Source: Miltoncostaea sp963762825
Lineage (GTDB): Bacteria > Actinomycetota > Thermoleophilia > Miltoncostaeales > Miltoncostaeaceae
DNA length: 64,000 bases
NCBI GenBank assembly: GCA_963762825.1
Contig: CAVXLZ010000004.1
Span: forward strand, 84,500 to 148,499
Direction of reading: 5' to 3'
Position numbers and translations under genes: made by a program. The stretch's first letter is position 1. Each line of letters begins with the position of its first letter. This document shows positions 8,808 to 17,634 of the stretch, one piece after another. The notes under the pieces were generated by a model. The model was not told where the DNA came from, made no database searches, and was given only the letters and a program-made list of their open reading frames with translations.

Positions 8808-9780
8808 ACACCGGGTCGTCGTCGGGGAACCTCCAGACCGCCTCCGGCGGGACGCTCACGCCGACCGTGTCGCCCACGACGGGGGCAGGGTCGGGAGGGA
8901 TCCGCGCCTCGAGGCGCACGGCGCCCTGGGCGAGTCGGACGCGCAGGGCCGAACCGGCGAAGGTCACCTCCCGGACCGTCATCCGCAACGCTCCGGGCTC
9001 TGCGATCGCGATGGCCTCGGCCCGTATCGAGATCCGCGCCGGCCCGTCGGGTCCGTCGACCGCCACCGGACCGGCCTCGGTGGCGAGGACACCGGCGCGG
9101 ACCTCCCCGGCGAGGATGTTGCGGGATCCGAAGAACCTGGCCACGATCGGCGATACCGGCCGCAGGAAGAGGTTGCGCGGGGTGTCGCACTGGACGATGC
9201 GGCCCTCGATCATCAGGGCGATCGTCTCGCCCATCTCGGCGGCCTCATCGCGATCGTGGGTCACGATCACCGTCGTCACGCCGCGCTCCTGCTGCAGGCG
9301 CAGGATGAGCCGTCGCAAGCCCTCGCGCCGATCGGGATCGACCGAGGCCATCGGCTCGTCGAGCAGCAGCAGCGGAGGCTCCGGGCAGAGAGCGCGCGCG
9401 AGCGCCACCCGCTGCTGCTCGCCGCCGGACATGCCCCGAACGCTGCGGCGGCCGAGGCCGTCGAGGCCGACCTCCGCCAGCAGCGCATCGGCACGGGCGC
9501 GGCGCTCGCGGCGGCCGACCCCGCCCACCCTCAGGGCGAAGGCCACGTTCTCGGCCACGTCCAGGTTGGGCAGGAGCCGTGGATCCTGGAACACCATCGC
9601 GATCGGTCGCCGGTGGGGCGGCAGGCGATCGAGCACCTCCCCATCGGCCTCCACGCGCCCGGACGCCGAGGGCTCGAGGCCGGCGATCACGCGCAGCAGG
9701 GTGGTCTTTCCGGCCCCGGAGGGTCCGACCAGGGCCAGGCGTCCCCCGGCCGGCACGTCCAATTCGACGCCCCGCAGCAC
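8773..9780 (-). CDS. ABC importer ATP-binding protein
   Basis: 335 residues from GTG 9780. Walker A GPSGAGKT is at about 19-26, signature MSGGEQQR near 121 and Walker B LLLLDEP near 145. The C-terminal third is a TOBE-like regulatory domain, as in polyamine/iron/thiamine importers (MOI/CUT1 group). Aligned with relatives the chain starts too late: in-frame codons upstream (LLCRDVAASPGGSR) look coding but hold no ATG, GTG or TTG before the previous gene ends at 9828. The true start may be a CTG near 9813 or a coupled start. Energises the neighbouring permeases. Confidence 0.87.
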   Translation of the reverse strand: MLRGVELDVPAGGRLALVGPSGAGKTTLLRVIAGLEPSASGRVEADGEVLDRLPPHRRPIAMVFQDPRLLPNLDVAENVAFALRVGGVGRRERRARADALLAEVGLDGLGRRSVRGMSGGEQQRVALARALCPEPPLLLLDEPMASVDPDRREGLRRLILRLQQERGVTTVIVTHDRDEAAEMGETIALMIEGRIVQCDTPRNLFLRPVSPIVARFFGSRNILAGEVRAGVLATEAGPVAVDGPDGPARISIRAEAIAIAEPGALRMTVREVTFAGSALRVRLAQGAVRLEARIPPDPAPVVGDTVGVSVPPEAVWRFPDDDPVCARGADGALHI

Positions 9781-9827
9781 GCGGGAGCCCCCCGGGCTCG
9801 CCGCGACGTCCCGACACAGGAGGCCGG

Positions 9828-11027
9828 CTACCGGAGCACCTCGCCTCGCCAGCGCTCCTCCAGGCGTGTGACCTCGGCGGCGGGCAGCTCGGCGAGCGTC
9901 TCGCCCAGATCGTCGGGCCCGAGCAGGTACGGGCTGGCGTCGGGCCGCTCCAGCCGGGAGCGGTCGGCAGGGTCGAGACGGCCCGGATCGAGCACCGTCG
10001 GTACGCCAAGCACGGCGGGATCGGCCTTCACCAGCTGGAGCTCCGGCGACAGGAGCAGGTTCGCGACCACCGCGGCCCCCTCTCGGTTGGCGGCGTTGGC
10101 GGGGATGGTGACATAGCTGGTGTTCGCCAACGTGCGCGCCATGGCGAACGGGCGTGCACGCTTCGGGAAGGTCCCCGACCTGACCGCCGAGAGCACGAAG
10201 CCCGGGTCGTAGCTGAGCGCGATGTCCACTTGTCCGTCACCGAACAGGCGGTTGAGCTCGGCCTCGGACTTGGGCAGGCTCCGACCCTCGTCGAAGAGGG
10301 AGGGACCAACCTCGCGCAGCGCCCGGAGGGCCTCGTCCTCACCGAGCTCCTGGACGGCCAGGCGGACGAAAGCGGAGCCGGTGAAGTCGGGCGGCGCGGG
10401 GTAGGTCACCCGGCCGGGGTTGCGGCGCGCGTAGTCGAGCAGCTCGGCGACGGTCGTCGGCGGCGTGGCGACGCGGTTCGGATCGTAGGCGAAGATCAGC
10501 GCGGCACGGCTCCAGGGTGACTCCTGCCCCTCGACCGGGACCCCGAAGTCGGTGGCGATGGACGGATCGGCGGGGTCCACCAGGGAGGCGTTCGGCAGGT
10601 CTGCGGCCCAGTCGTTCAGCCAGATCCCGGCCTCCTTGCCCAAGGCGAAGTTCTCGCCGTTGATCCAGATGAGGTCCACCGCCCCACCGCTGCCCTTGCC
10701 GGCCTCGCGCTCGGCCAACACGCGCTGGACGGCGTCGGCGGTGTCGTCGATCGGCACCTGCTTCAGGGTCACGCCCTCAGCGGCGGCGGCCGGAACGACA
10801 TGCTCGCGCACATAGCGATTGATGCGCGCGTCGCCGCCGAACATCCACCAGCGCACCGTCTGACCCCGGGCCTGCGAGCTGATCCGTTCCCAGTCGCCCT
10901 GCAGCCCGGCCGACGAGGGCTCGGCCGTTGACCCTCCGCCGCAGCCGGCGGCGAGGGCGGCGATCACCCCGACGACGACGAGGGCGGCGATCGACCTACG
11001 GTTCGGGCGGCGACGCGGATCGGGCAA
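9828..11027 (-). CDS. ABC importer substrate-binding lipoprotein (YnjB-like)
   Basis: 399 residues. An arginine-rich start, hydrophobic segment and AAGC lipobox near residue 29 mark an exported lipoprotein. The body matches the YnjB family of extracellular binding proteins: WWMFGGDARINRYV at about 60, DTADAVQRVLAEREAGKG near 94, and VDLIWINGENFALGKEAG near 116. It heads the operon with the ATPase and two permeases. YnjB homologues are poorly characterised; a ligand cannot be read from sequence. An imperfect palindrome at 11099-11111 (GTCATC-T-GATGAC) lies upstream between this gene and the divergent operon and could be an operator for either. Confidence 0.85.
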   Translation of the reverse strand: MPDPRRRPNRRSIAALVVVGVIAALAAGCGGGSTAEPSSAGLQGDWERISSQARGQTVRWWMFGGDARINRYVREHVVPAAAAEGVTLKQVPIDDTADAVQRVLAEREAGKGSGGAVDLIWINGENFALGKEAGIWLNDWAADLPNASLVDPADPSIATDFGVPVEGQESPWSRAALIFAYDPNRVATPPTTVAELLDYARRNPGRVTYPAPPDFTGSAFVRLAVQELGEDEALRALREVGPSLFDEGRSLPKSEAELNRLFGDGQVDIALSYDPGFVLSAVRSGTFPKRARPFAMARTLANTSYVTIPANAANREGAAVVANLLLSPELQLVKADPAVLGVPTVLDPGRLDPADRSRLERPDASPYLLGPDDLGETLAELPAAEVTRLEERWRGEVLR

Positions 11028-11163
11028 CGGCTCTCTCTCCCCGGGCGCGGGACGGACTCTCCAGCAAGCGTAGTGGCGAATTCTGACGACGGCCTTTCGT
11101 CATCTGATGACAACCTCCCCGGTGTAGAACTCTCCGAATGGATCCCTCGCCCGCGCCGCCCCC

Positions 11164-11781
11164 GTGATCGACCGCGCCCTCCGGCGCCACAAGGAGCTCC
11201 TGCTCGCACCGATCGCGCGCATCACGCCCCGGGCCGTCCATCCGTCGGCCGTCACCGCGGCGGCCCTCGTCCCCGGCCTCGGGGCGGCGGTGGCGGCCGG
11301 GGTGGGGGCCCCGGCGGTCGCGGTCTCGCTCTGGCTCGTCAACCGTTTGCTCGACGGCCTGGACGGCACCATCGCCCGACTCGGCGGGCGGCAGTCCGAG
11401 CGAGGCGCGTACGCCGACATGCTGCTCGACGTGGTCGTCTACGCCGCGATCCCCCTCGGTATCGCAGCGGGGCAGGACACCCGGGCGGCCTGGATCGCGT
11501 CCGCCGCGCTCCTGGCGGCCTTCTACGTCAACGCGATCTCCTGGTCATACCTCTCCGCGCTGCTCGAGCGGCGCGGTGCCGGCGCGAGCGCCCGCGGCGA
11601 GATGACGGCGATCACCATGCCGAGCGGCCTCGTCGAAGGCGCCGAGACGGTGGTGCTGCTGGCGATCGCGCTGGCGGTGCCCGGCTGGTCGGTTGCGGTG
11701 ATGTGGGTCATGGCGGCGGGCGTCGCCATCAGCGTCCTCCAGAGGGCGCACTGGGCCGTCCGCCGCCTCGATCCCGCGTGA
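11164..11781 (+). CDS. CDP-alcohol phosphatidyltransferase family protein
   Basis: 205 residues, about six membrane helices. The family active site DG-x2-AR-x8-G-x3-D-x3-D is present at about residues 59-83 (DGLDGTIARLGGRQSERG then ADMLLDV). Enzymes of this family swap CMP of a CDP-alcohol for another alcohol to make phospholipid head groups or related lipids. First gene of a four-gene operon; its stop overlaps the next start (GTGA). Substrates cannot be read; the length and motif fit the PgsA/PssA-like fold. Confidence 0.88.
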   Translation: MIDRALRRHKELLLAPIARITPRAVHPSAVTAAALVPGLGAAVAAGVGAPAVAVSLWLVNRLLDGLDGTIARLGGRQSERGAYADMLLDVVVYAAIPLGIAAGQDTRAAWIASAALLAAFYVNAISWSYLSALLERRGAGASARGEMTAITMPSGLVEGAETVVLLAIALAVPGWSVAVMWVMAAGVAISVLQRAHWAVRRLDPA

Positions 11782-12461
11782 GCAGCGGGCGTACCCAGCG
11801 GCTGGTCGTCGCCGCGGCATGGATCGCCCTCCTGGCCGGCGCCGCCGTCTGGGCCCTGGCCCAGGACGGCAGCCCCGGCCAGGCCGCGACCGAGCTCGTC
11901 GACGCCATCCAGGGCAGCGCGTGGGGCCCGCTCGCGTTCGTGGCCGTCTACCTGGCGCGCCCTCTCATCTTCTTCTCGGCTGCGGTCCTGACGGTCGCCG
12001 GGGGCTTCCTCTTCGGCCCGGTGGCCGGCATCGCCCTGGTCGTAGTGGCCAGCAACGGCTCGGCGATGGTCGCCTACGGCCTCGCGCGCTGGCTCGGAGG
12101 CGAGCGCTTCGCCGATCCGGATGCCGCGGGCCGGCTCGCCCGCTGGTCGCGGCGCCTGCGCGAGCGCAGCTTCGAGACGGTGATCGTGATGCGCCTGCTC
12201 TACCTCCCCTACGACCTCGTCAGCTACCTCGCGGGCGCCCTGCGCATCCATCCTGTGGCCTTCATCACGGGGACCGCCATCGGCAGCGCGCCGGCCACGG
12301 TCGCCTTCGTGCTCTTCGGCGCGTCGCTCGAGAGCTTCGACGGGGGGGTGCCGCAGATCGACGGTCCGATCCTGATCGCATCGGGGGTGCTGCTGGTGGC
12401 CGGCCTTGGCATCTCGAAGGTCCTGCGGCGGCGCGACGAGCCGGACCCGGCCGATGCCTGA
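11778..12461 (+). CDS. TVP38/TMEM64 (DedA-like/VTT) family membrane protein
   Basis: 227 residues from GTG 11778. A central VTT-type segment is clear: LTVAGGFLFGPVAGIALVVV at about 75-94, followed by RLLYLPYDLVSYLAGALRI. The family includes DedA and TMEM41B scramblases that move lipids between leaflets. It overlaps the CDP-alcohol transferase by 4 bp and the FAD reductase by 8 bp. The longer open frame upstream (from 11073) runs through the previous gene and is discarded. Confidence 0.88.
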   Translation: MSSGRTQRLVVAAAWIALLAGAAVWALAQDGSPGQAATELVDAIQGSAWGPLAFVAVYLARPLIFFSAAVLTVAGGFLFGPVAGIALVVVASNGSAMVAYGLARWLGGERFADPDAAGRLARWSRRLRERSFETVIVMRLLYLPYDLVSYLAGALRIHPVAFITGTAIGSAPATVAFVLFGASLESFDGGVPQIDGPILIASGVLLVAGLGISKVLRRRDEPDPADA

Positions 12462-13872
12462 CTCCACTCACCTCCACGACGCGATCGTGGTCGGCGCGGG
12501 GGCGGGCGGGCTGACCGTCGCCATCGGGCTCGCGGCCCTCGGGCGCCGGGTGGCCCTGGTCGAGGCGGATCGGGTGGGAGGCGACTGCACCAACGTCGGC
12601 TGTGTGCCGTCCAAGCGCCTTATCCACCTCGCGCGCGAGCGGGCGCAACGCGCCGATCCGGACGGTCTCCTGGCCGCGGTGCGCGCGACGCGCGACGGGC
12701 TCGCGCACAGGGAGGATCACGAGCTCTCCACGACCGAGGGCATCGATCTGATCCGCGGGCGGGCCTCGCTCGGCCCGGGACGGCGCGTGAGCATCGCGAC
12801 CGCGGACGGTACACGCACGGTGACCGCCCCCCATGTCGTGATCGCCACCGGCTCACGACCGCGGACGCTCGACATCCCCGGGCTCCCCCCGGAGCGCCTG
12901 CTCACCAACGAGAGCCTCTTCGAGCTGGAGCGCGCACCCGCGCATCTGGCGATCGTCGGCGCCGGCCCGATCGGCGTCGAGATGGCCTGCGCCTTCGCGC
13001 GGATGGGAACCCGGATCACCCTGATCGACGTGGCCGATCGCGTCCTCCCCACGGCCGACCCCGAGGCCTCCGAGGCGCTCGCGGCCGCGCTCGGCGATCA
13101 GGCCGTCGCCCTGCGGCTCGGATCGCAGGTGACCGGCTACGAGGCGGCGCGCTCCCGCCTCGCCCTCGAGGGCCCCTCGGGCGCCGAGCGGATCGAGGGA
13201 GTCGACGCGGTGCTGGTGGCGATCGGGCGCGTGCCCAACGTCGAGGGCTTTGCGGCCGAGCTCGACACCGGCCCGGGAGGCATCCGGGTCAACGGCTGGG
13301 GGCGGACGTCGGCGAGCGGCGTCTGGGCGGTCGGCGACGTGACCCCGGTGGCCCACCAGACGCACGCGGCGAACGCGTTCGGCCGCCGGATCGTTCAGCG
13401 CATCGCCCTCCCGTGGATTCCCGCCCTCGGCCGGCCTCCCGTGATCCCCCTCGCCGTCTTCAGCGATCCCGAGGTCGCCTGGGTGGGCCCCACCGCGGCC
13501 GAGCGCGCCGAGCGCTGCCACCCCGAGGCCGTGGTCCACCTGCGGGTCGATCTGGCCGACACCGATCGCGGCCTCACCGACGACGTGCGCCACGGCTTCG
13601 TCGCGGTGGTCGCGGTGCGGCTCACGGGCCGGATCGTGTCCGCCACCGTCGTCGGCCCCCACGCCTCCGAGCTGCTGCCGCTCCTCACCCTCGCGATCTC
13701 CCGGAGGACCTCGCTCCTGCGCCTGCAACGGCTGGTCTACCCCTACCCCACCTTCTCCGGGGCGATCGGCAGGGTCGCGGACGAGTTCGCGCGGCGGACG
13801 CTGCCGAACCTGCGCACCGAGCTCGCCGCCTACGCCCGCTACCGCCGGGTGGGCGGGCGGAAGGCCCGGTGA
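12454..13872 (+). CDS. FAD-dependent pyridine nucleotide-disulfide oxidoreductase (mercuric-reductase-like)
   Basis: 472 residues. The FAD-binding motif VVGAGAGGLTVA is at about 11-22, the redox disulfide CTNVGCVPSK at about 46-55 and a second nucleotide-binding GAGPIGVE near 170; a C-terminal dimerisation domain follows. It lacks the N-terminal metal-binding domain and C-terminal CC pair of true MerA, so mercury reduction is unlikely. Relatives often sit beside TVP38 proteins, as here. It overlaps the upstream gene by 8 bp and the radical SAM gene by 4 bp. It probably passes electrons from NAD(P)H to an unknown disulfide or quinone. Confidence 0.88.
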   Translation: MPDSTHLHDAIVVGAGAGGLTVAIGLAALGRRVALVEADRVGGDCTNVGCVPSKRLIHLARERAQRADPDGLLAAVRATRDGLAHREDHELSTTEGIDLIRGRASLGPGRRVSIATADGTRTVTAPHVVIATGSRPRTLDIPGLPPERLLTNESLFELERAPAHLAIVGAGPIGVEMACAFARMGTRITLIDVADRVLPTADPEASEALAAALGDQAVALRLGSQVTGYEAARSRLALEGPSGAERIEGVDAVLVAIGRVPNVEGFAAELDTGPGGIRVNGWGRTSASGVWAVGDVTPVAHQTHAANAFGRRIVQRIALPWIPALGRPPVIPLAVFSDPEVAWVGPTAAERAERCHPEAVVHLRVDLADTDRGLTDDVRHGFVAVVAVRLTGRIVSATVVGPHASELLPLLTLAISRRTSLLRLQRLVYPYPTFSGAIGRVADEFARRTLPNLRTELAAYARYRRVGGRKAR

Positions 13873-15248
13873 TCCGGGCCCTACGGGCCCTGGAGGCGGC
13901 CACCCGGCCGATGGAACCCGAGCGCGCTGCGGCGCTCGCGCGGCGCTGGCGCGAGCTGCCCGCAGCGGTGCGCACGCCCACCCAGATGCTCGGCCGGCGC
14001 ATCGCCGGATGCGAGGGCACCCACGGGGTCTTCCCACGCTGCAACCTTGCCTGCTCGCCCTGCTACCACTCGCGCGAGGCCAATCGCGTCCCGGTCGACG
14101 GCGCGCACACGGTGCGCGAGGTGCGGGCGCAGATGGGCCTGCTGCGCGAGCTGCGCGGACCAGGCCAGCCGGCGCAGCTGATCGGCGGCGAGGTCAGCCT
14201 GCTGCCCCCCGGCGATCACGCCGCCGCCCTGCAGGCGATGATCGACGCGGGGCGCAAGCCGATGTCGATGACCCACGGCGACTTCGACTACGACTACCTC
14301 GAGGCGCTGGCCCTCGATCCGCGCACCGGCCGCCCACGCTTTCGCCATCTGAGCTTCGCGGGACACTTCGACTCGACCATGATCGGCAGGCGCGGTGCCG
14401 AGCGCCCAGAGAGCGAGGCGGAGCTCGATGTGTTCCGCCGGAGGTTCTGCGCGATGTTCGCGCGCTTGCGGGCCGAGCACGGCATCGCGAGCTTCCTCGC
14501 CCACAACATGACCGTCACGCCGGGCAACCTCGCCGAAGTGGCCGGGGTGGTCCGGCGCAACCGCGAGCTCGGCTTCCGCCTCTTCAGCTTCCAGCCGGCC
14601 GCGTACGTCGGCAACCCCGCGCGGTGGGCGGAGGGCTATCGGGCGATCGATCCGGACGAGGTCTGGCGGGGCGTCGAGGAGGGCGCCGGGGGGCGCCTTC
14701 ACCACCGCTCCATCCAGTACGGCGACCCCCGCTGCAACCGGACCGCCTACGGGGGATTCACCGGATCGCGCCACTGGACGCTGCTCGACGACGACGACCC
14801 GCGCGACGCCGCCGCGCTGACCAGCTTCCTCGACGCCTACGGCGGCATGGACTTCGGAGCCGCGCGGGCGCTGGTCGCGCTGCGGCTTGCGCGCGGGGCT
14901 CTGGCCCGCCCCGCGGTGGTCGCGCGCTGCGCCGGAGTGGGCATGCGCGTGATGCGCCGCATGGGAGGGCCCCTCGCAGCGATGCGGGCCCGGCCACGGC
15001 CGGTCACCTTCGTGATGCACAGCTTCATGGACGCGTCGGTGGTCGAGCCCGCATGGAGGGCGCTGGAGCGCGGCGAGGTCAGCGACGACCCGGCCGTGCG
15101 GGCGGCCCAGGAGCGCCTGTCTGCCTGCTCCTATGCCATGGCCCACCCCGAGGACGGGCGCATCGTCCCCGCCTGCGCACAGCACGCGGTGTTCGATCCG
15201 AAGGAGAACCGGCGTCTGGTGGCCCTCCTGCGGAGCCCGGAGCCGTGA
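13869..15248 (+). CDS. Radical SAM enzyme of unknown function
   Basis: 459 residues from GTG 13869. The iron-sulfur motif is C-NLA-C-SP-C (CX3CX2C) at about residues 60-67, with a GGE-type SAM motif (LIGGEVSLLPPGDH) about 40 residues later. A long C-terminal part has further cysteines (CSYAMAHPEDGRIVPACAQH) that could hold an auxiliary cluster. Last gene of the operon with CDP-alcohol transferase, TVP38 protein and FAD reductase. The reductase could supply electrons and the membrane genes could supply a lipid substrate; this is inference. Specific reaction not recognised. Confidence 0.86.
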   Translation: MIRALRALEAATRPMEPERAAALARRWRELPAAVRTPTQMLGRRIAGCEGTHGVFPRCNLACSPCYHSREANRVPVDGAHTVREVRAQMGLLRELRGPGQPAQLIGGEVSLLPPGDHAAALQAMIDAGRKPMSMTHGDFDYDYLEALALDPRTGRPRFRHLSFAGHFDSTMIGRRGAERPESEAELDVFRRRFCAMFARLRAEHGIASFLAHNMTVTPGNLAEVAGVVRRNRELGFRLFSFQPAAYVGNPARWAEGYRAIDPDEVWRGVEEGAGGRLHHRSIQYGDPRCNRTAYGGFTGSRHWTLLDDDDPRDAAALTSFLDAYGGMDFGAARALVALRLARGALARPAVVARCAGVGMRVMRRMGGPLAAMRARPRPVTFVMHSFMDASVVEPAWRALERGEVSDDPAVRAAQERLSACSYAMAHPEDGRIVPACAQHAVFDPKENRRLVALLRSPEP

Positions 15249-15361
15249 CGGCGCCGACGAGGGAGGGTGATTCCGAAAGCCCCTGTTAAGAGCCCGCCAA
15301 GGTCGGCGCAAGAACTTGGGTCTGGGATGCGGTGACAACCGTAGACCTCAGGGAGGCCATC

Positions 15362-16129
15362 TTGAGACACCCACGTCGCGCCACCGCCGGCGTCGCCGCC
15401 GTCGCCGGAGCCGCCGCGCTCGCGTTCGGGCTCACCCCCGCACTCGCCGGCAACAGCGGCAAGAACTCACCCAAGGGCGACAACTCGCCCACCTACCGGG
15501 TCACGATCGACAACCTCACCAAGGGCCAGGCCTTCACGCCCGCCATCGTGACCACCCACTACGGCCGCCATCTGCTGTTCGACGTGGGCCGCCGTGCATC
15601 GAACGAGATCGTGCAGATCGCCGAGAACGGTGACCTCGGGCCAGTGTCCGCCTTCATCGCGTCCAGCCCACGGGTCATCGACTCGTACACGGGCTCCGCA
15701 CCTCAGGTCCCCGCCGCGAACCCCGGAGGCACGCCCTTCTCGAGCACGGTGACCTTCGAGATCGACGGCAAGCGCGGCCACGACCGGATCTCCTGGGCGG
15801 CGATGCTCATCTGCACCAACGACGGCTTCACGGGCGTCGACGGCCTGAGCCTGCCGCGGCGGGTCGGCCAGACCGTGGTGGCCGAGACCGCGGCCTACGA
15901 CGCCGGATCCGAGGCCAACACCGAGGACTTCGGCGACCTCGTGCCCCCCTGCCAGGGGCTGATCGGCGTCACGGGCGACGAGCCTGGGACGGGCGCGAGC
16001 GACCCCGCTCTCGCGACCAACGGCGTCATCACCCACCACGCCGGCATCACCGGCCGGGAGGACCTGGTGACCGACGTGCACGGCTGGAGCGACCCGGTGG
16101 CGAAGGTCACCGTGACGCGGATCGACTGA
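15362..16129 (+). CDS. Secreted spondin-domain protein
   Basis: 255 residues from TTG 15362, chosen because GGGAGG sits 7 nt upstream and the protein then begins with a normal signal peptide (RHPRRATAGVAAVAGAAALA, cleavage near ALA). A GTG at 15332 is the alternative. The mature part matches the Spondin_N fold: YRVTIDNLTKGQAFTPAIV and NEIVQIAENGDLGPV. Bacterial members are exported, mostly uncharacterised. Two cysteines (in LICTNDG and PPCQG) may pair. Single gene ending in a strong palindromic terminator. Confidence 0.85.
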   Translation: MRHPRRATAGVAAVAGAAALAFGLTPALAGNSGKNSPKGDNSPTYRVTIDNLTKGQAFTPAIVTTHYGRHLLFDVGRRASNEIVQIAENGDLGPVSAFIASSPRVIDSYTGSAPQVPAANPGGTPFSSTVTFEIDGKRGHDRISWAAMLICTNDGFTGVDGLSLPRRVGQTVVAETAAYDAGSEANTEDFGDLVPPCQGLIGVTGDEPGTGASDPALATNGVITHHAGITGREDLVTDVHGWSDPVAKVTVTRID

Positions 16130-16144
16130 CCGACACGGTCCCCG

Positions 16145-16170
16145 CCCCCTCCGGCGCGCGCCGGAGGGGG
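16145..16170. terminator. Palindromic bidirectional terminator
   Basis: A perfect 26-bp palindrome (13-bp arms beginning CCCCCTCCGGCGC) between convergent stops at 16129 and 16185. There is no T-run, as is common in high-G+C actinobacteria. Confidence 0.75.
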
Positions 16171-16184
16171 CACCCGCGCGTCGT

Positions 16185-17615
16185 TCAGCCGGGGTGCTCC
16201 GCCGCATCGATGAGGGCCCGGCCGATCGGAAAGAGCTGCGACGTCGCCTGCTGTATCCCCATCGCGGCGGTGGGGTAGGCGTGAATCGCCTGAGCGAGGC
16301 GACCGGCGAAGACGCGCGCCTGCATCGCGACCACGATCTCGTGGAGCAGCTCCCCTGCGTGGGCGGCCACGATGTGCGCGCCCACGATCTCGCCTCCGCC
16401 GAGCCGGCCCACGACCCTCCTGCCCGCCACGATCAGCTTGACGAAGCCGATCGGCTCGCCCAGCATGCGGGCGCGATCGACCCGGCTCATGGGAAAGCGG
16501 ATCACCTCGACGTCCGCGCGCTCCTGGCGGGCCTGCGCTTCGGTCAGCCCGACGCGGGCGATCTCCGGGTCGAGGAAGGTCACCCACGGAACCACCCGGT
16601 AGTCGGCCCTCTGCCTCTTTCCGGCCGCGTTCTGTCCCGCGATCCGCCCCTCGTAGCCGGCGACGTGGGTGAAGAGGTATCCACCGGTGACGTCCCCGGC
16701 GGCGAAGACGTGGCGAGCAGAGGTGCGCATGCGCTCGTCGACCTCGATGCCGTGGGCGCCGTGGGCGACGCCGATCGCCTTGAGGCCGATTCCGCCGACC
16801 CGGGGGCGCCGGCCGGTGGCGACGAGCACCGCATCGGCCGTGACCGTCCCCTCGCCGGCGGGGCCGCGGTGGCGCACGACGACCCCCGCACCCTCGCGCC
16901 TGATCTCGGTGGCACGTGAGCCGAGGCGTACGTCGATGCCCTCGCCCGCGAGGATGTCGGCCACCAGGGCGCTGACCTCCGAGTCCTCCTTGGCGAGCAG
17001 CCGGTCCCCGCTTTGGAGCACAGTGACCTCGCTGCCGAGCCGGCCGAACGCCTGGCCGAGCTCCAGCCCGATCGGCCCGCCGCCCAGGACCACCAGCCGC
17101 GGCGGCAGCTCGGCCAGCGCGAAGACCGTCTCGTTGGTGAGGTGCGGCACCCCCTCCAGGCCGATGCCCTCAGGGATCGAGGGGTCGCTGCCGGTGGCGA
17201 TGACGGCGCGCCCGAAGCGATGGGCCGCACCGTCGACGGCAGCCTCGTGGGAGCCGGTGAAGCGCAACCGCCCGTGCCGCACGGCGATGCCGGCCTCCTC
17301 GAGCCCCGCGGCCTCGTCGTCGCGCTCGATCTCGGCGATGACCTCGTGCACGTGCGCCATCAGGGCGGGGAAGTCCATCCGCAGCCCGTCGGAGCGGATG
17401 CCCCAGCGCTCGCCTCGGCCGAGCGCCCGGTAGAGCTTGGCGACCTCGATGATCGCCTTGCTCGGCACGCACCCGACGTGGGTGCACTCGCCCCCGAGCA
17501 CCGGCGCGCGCTCCACCAGAACGGTCCGCGCGCCCTCGGAGGCGGCCGCGCGCGCCGCCGTCAGCCCCGCCGCGCCGCCTCCCACCACCAGGACGTCCCA
17601 GGTCTCGACCCTCAT
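16185..17615 (-). CDS. FAD-dependent disulfide oxidoreductase (dihydrolipoamide dehydrogenase/MerA-like)
   Basis: 476 residues. FAD motif VVGGGAAGLTAA near residue 10, redox pair CTHVGCVPSK near 44, second dinucleotide site VLGGGPIGLELGQ near 176, and a C-terminal dimer domain with a HAYPTAAM catalytic His region. The metal-binding domain and CC tail of mercuric reductase are absent. ATG 17615 is chosen because AGGGTGG lies just upstream. It is a single gene. It shares its fold with the enzyme at 12454 but differs in sequence and context, so different electron acceptors are likely. Confidence 0.87.
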   Translation of the reverse strand: MRVETWDVLVVGGGAAGLTAARAAASEGARTVLVERAPVLGGECTHVGCVPSKAIIEVAKLYRALGRGERWGIRSDGLRMDFPALMAHVHEVIAEIERDDEAAGLEEAGIAVRHGRLRFTGSHEAAVDGAAHRFGRAVIATGSDPSIPEGIGLEGVPHLTNETVFALAELPPRLVVLGGGPIGLELGQAFGRLGSEVTVLQSGDRLLAKEDSEVSALVADILAGEGIDVRLGSRATEIRREGAGVVVRHRGPAGEGTVTADAVLVATGRRPRVGGIGLKAIGVAHGAHGIEVDERMRTSARHVFAAGDVTGGYLFTHVAGYEGRIAGQNAAGKRQRADYRVVPWVTFLDPEIARVGLTEAQARQERADVEVIRFPMSRVDRARMLGEPIGFVKLIVAGRRVVGRLGGGEIVGAHIVAAHAGELLHEIVVAMQARVFAGRLAQAIHAYPTAAMGIQQATSQLFPIGRALIDAAEHPG

Positions 17616-17634
17616 CACCGCCACCCTACGGCTG

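Noticed and set aside
12454..17615. Mercury resistance based on two MerA-like proteins
   Set aside because: Both lack the heavy-metal domain and C-terminal CC pair, and there is no merR, merT or merP nearby.
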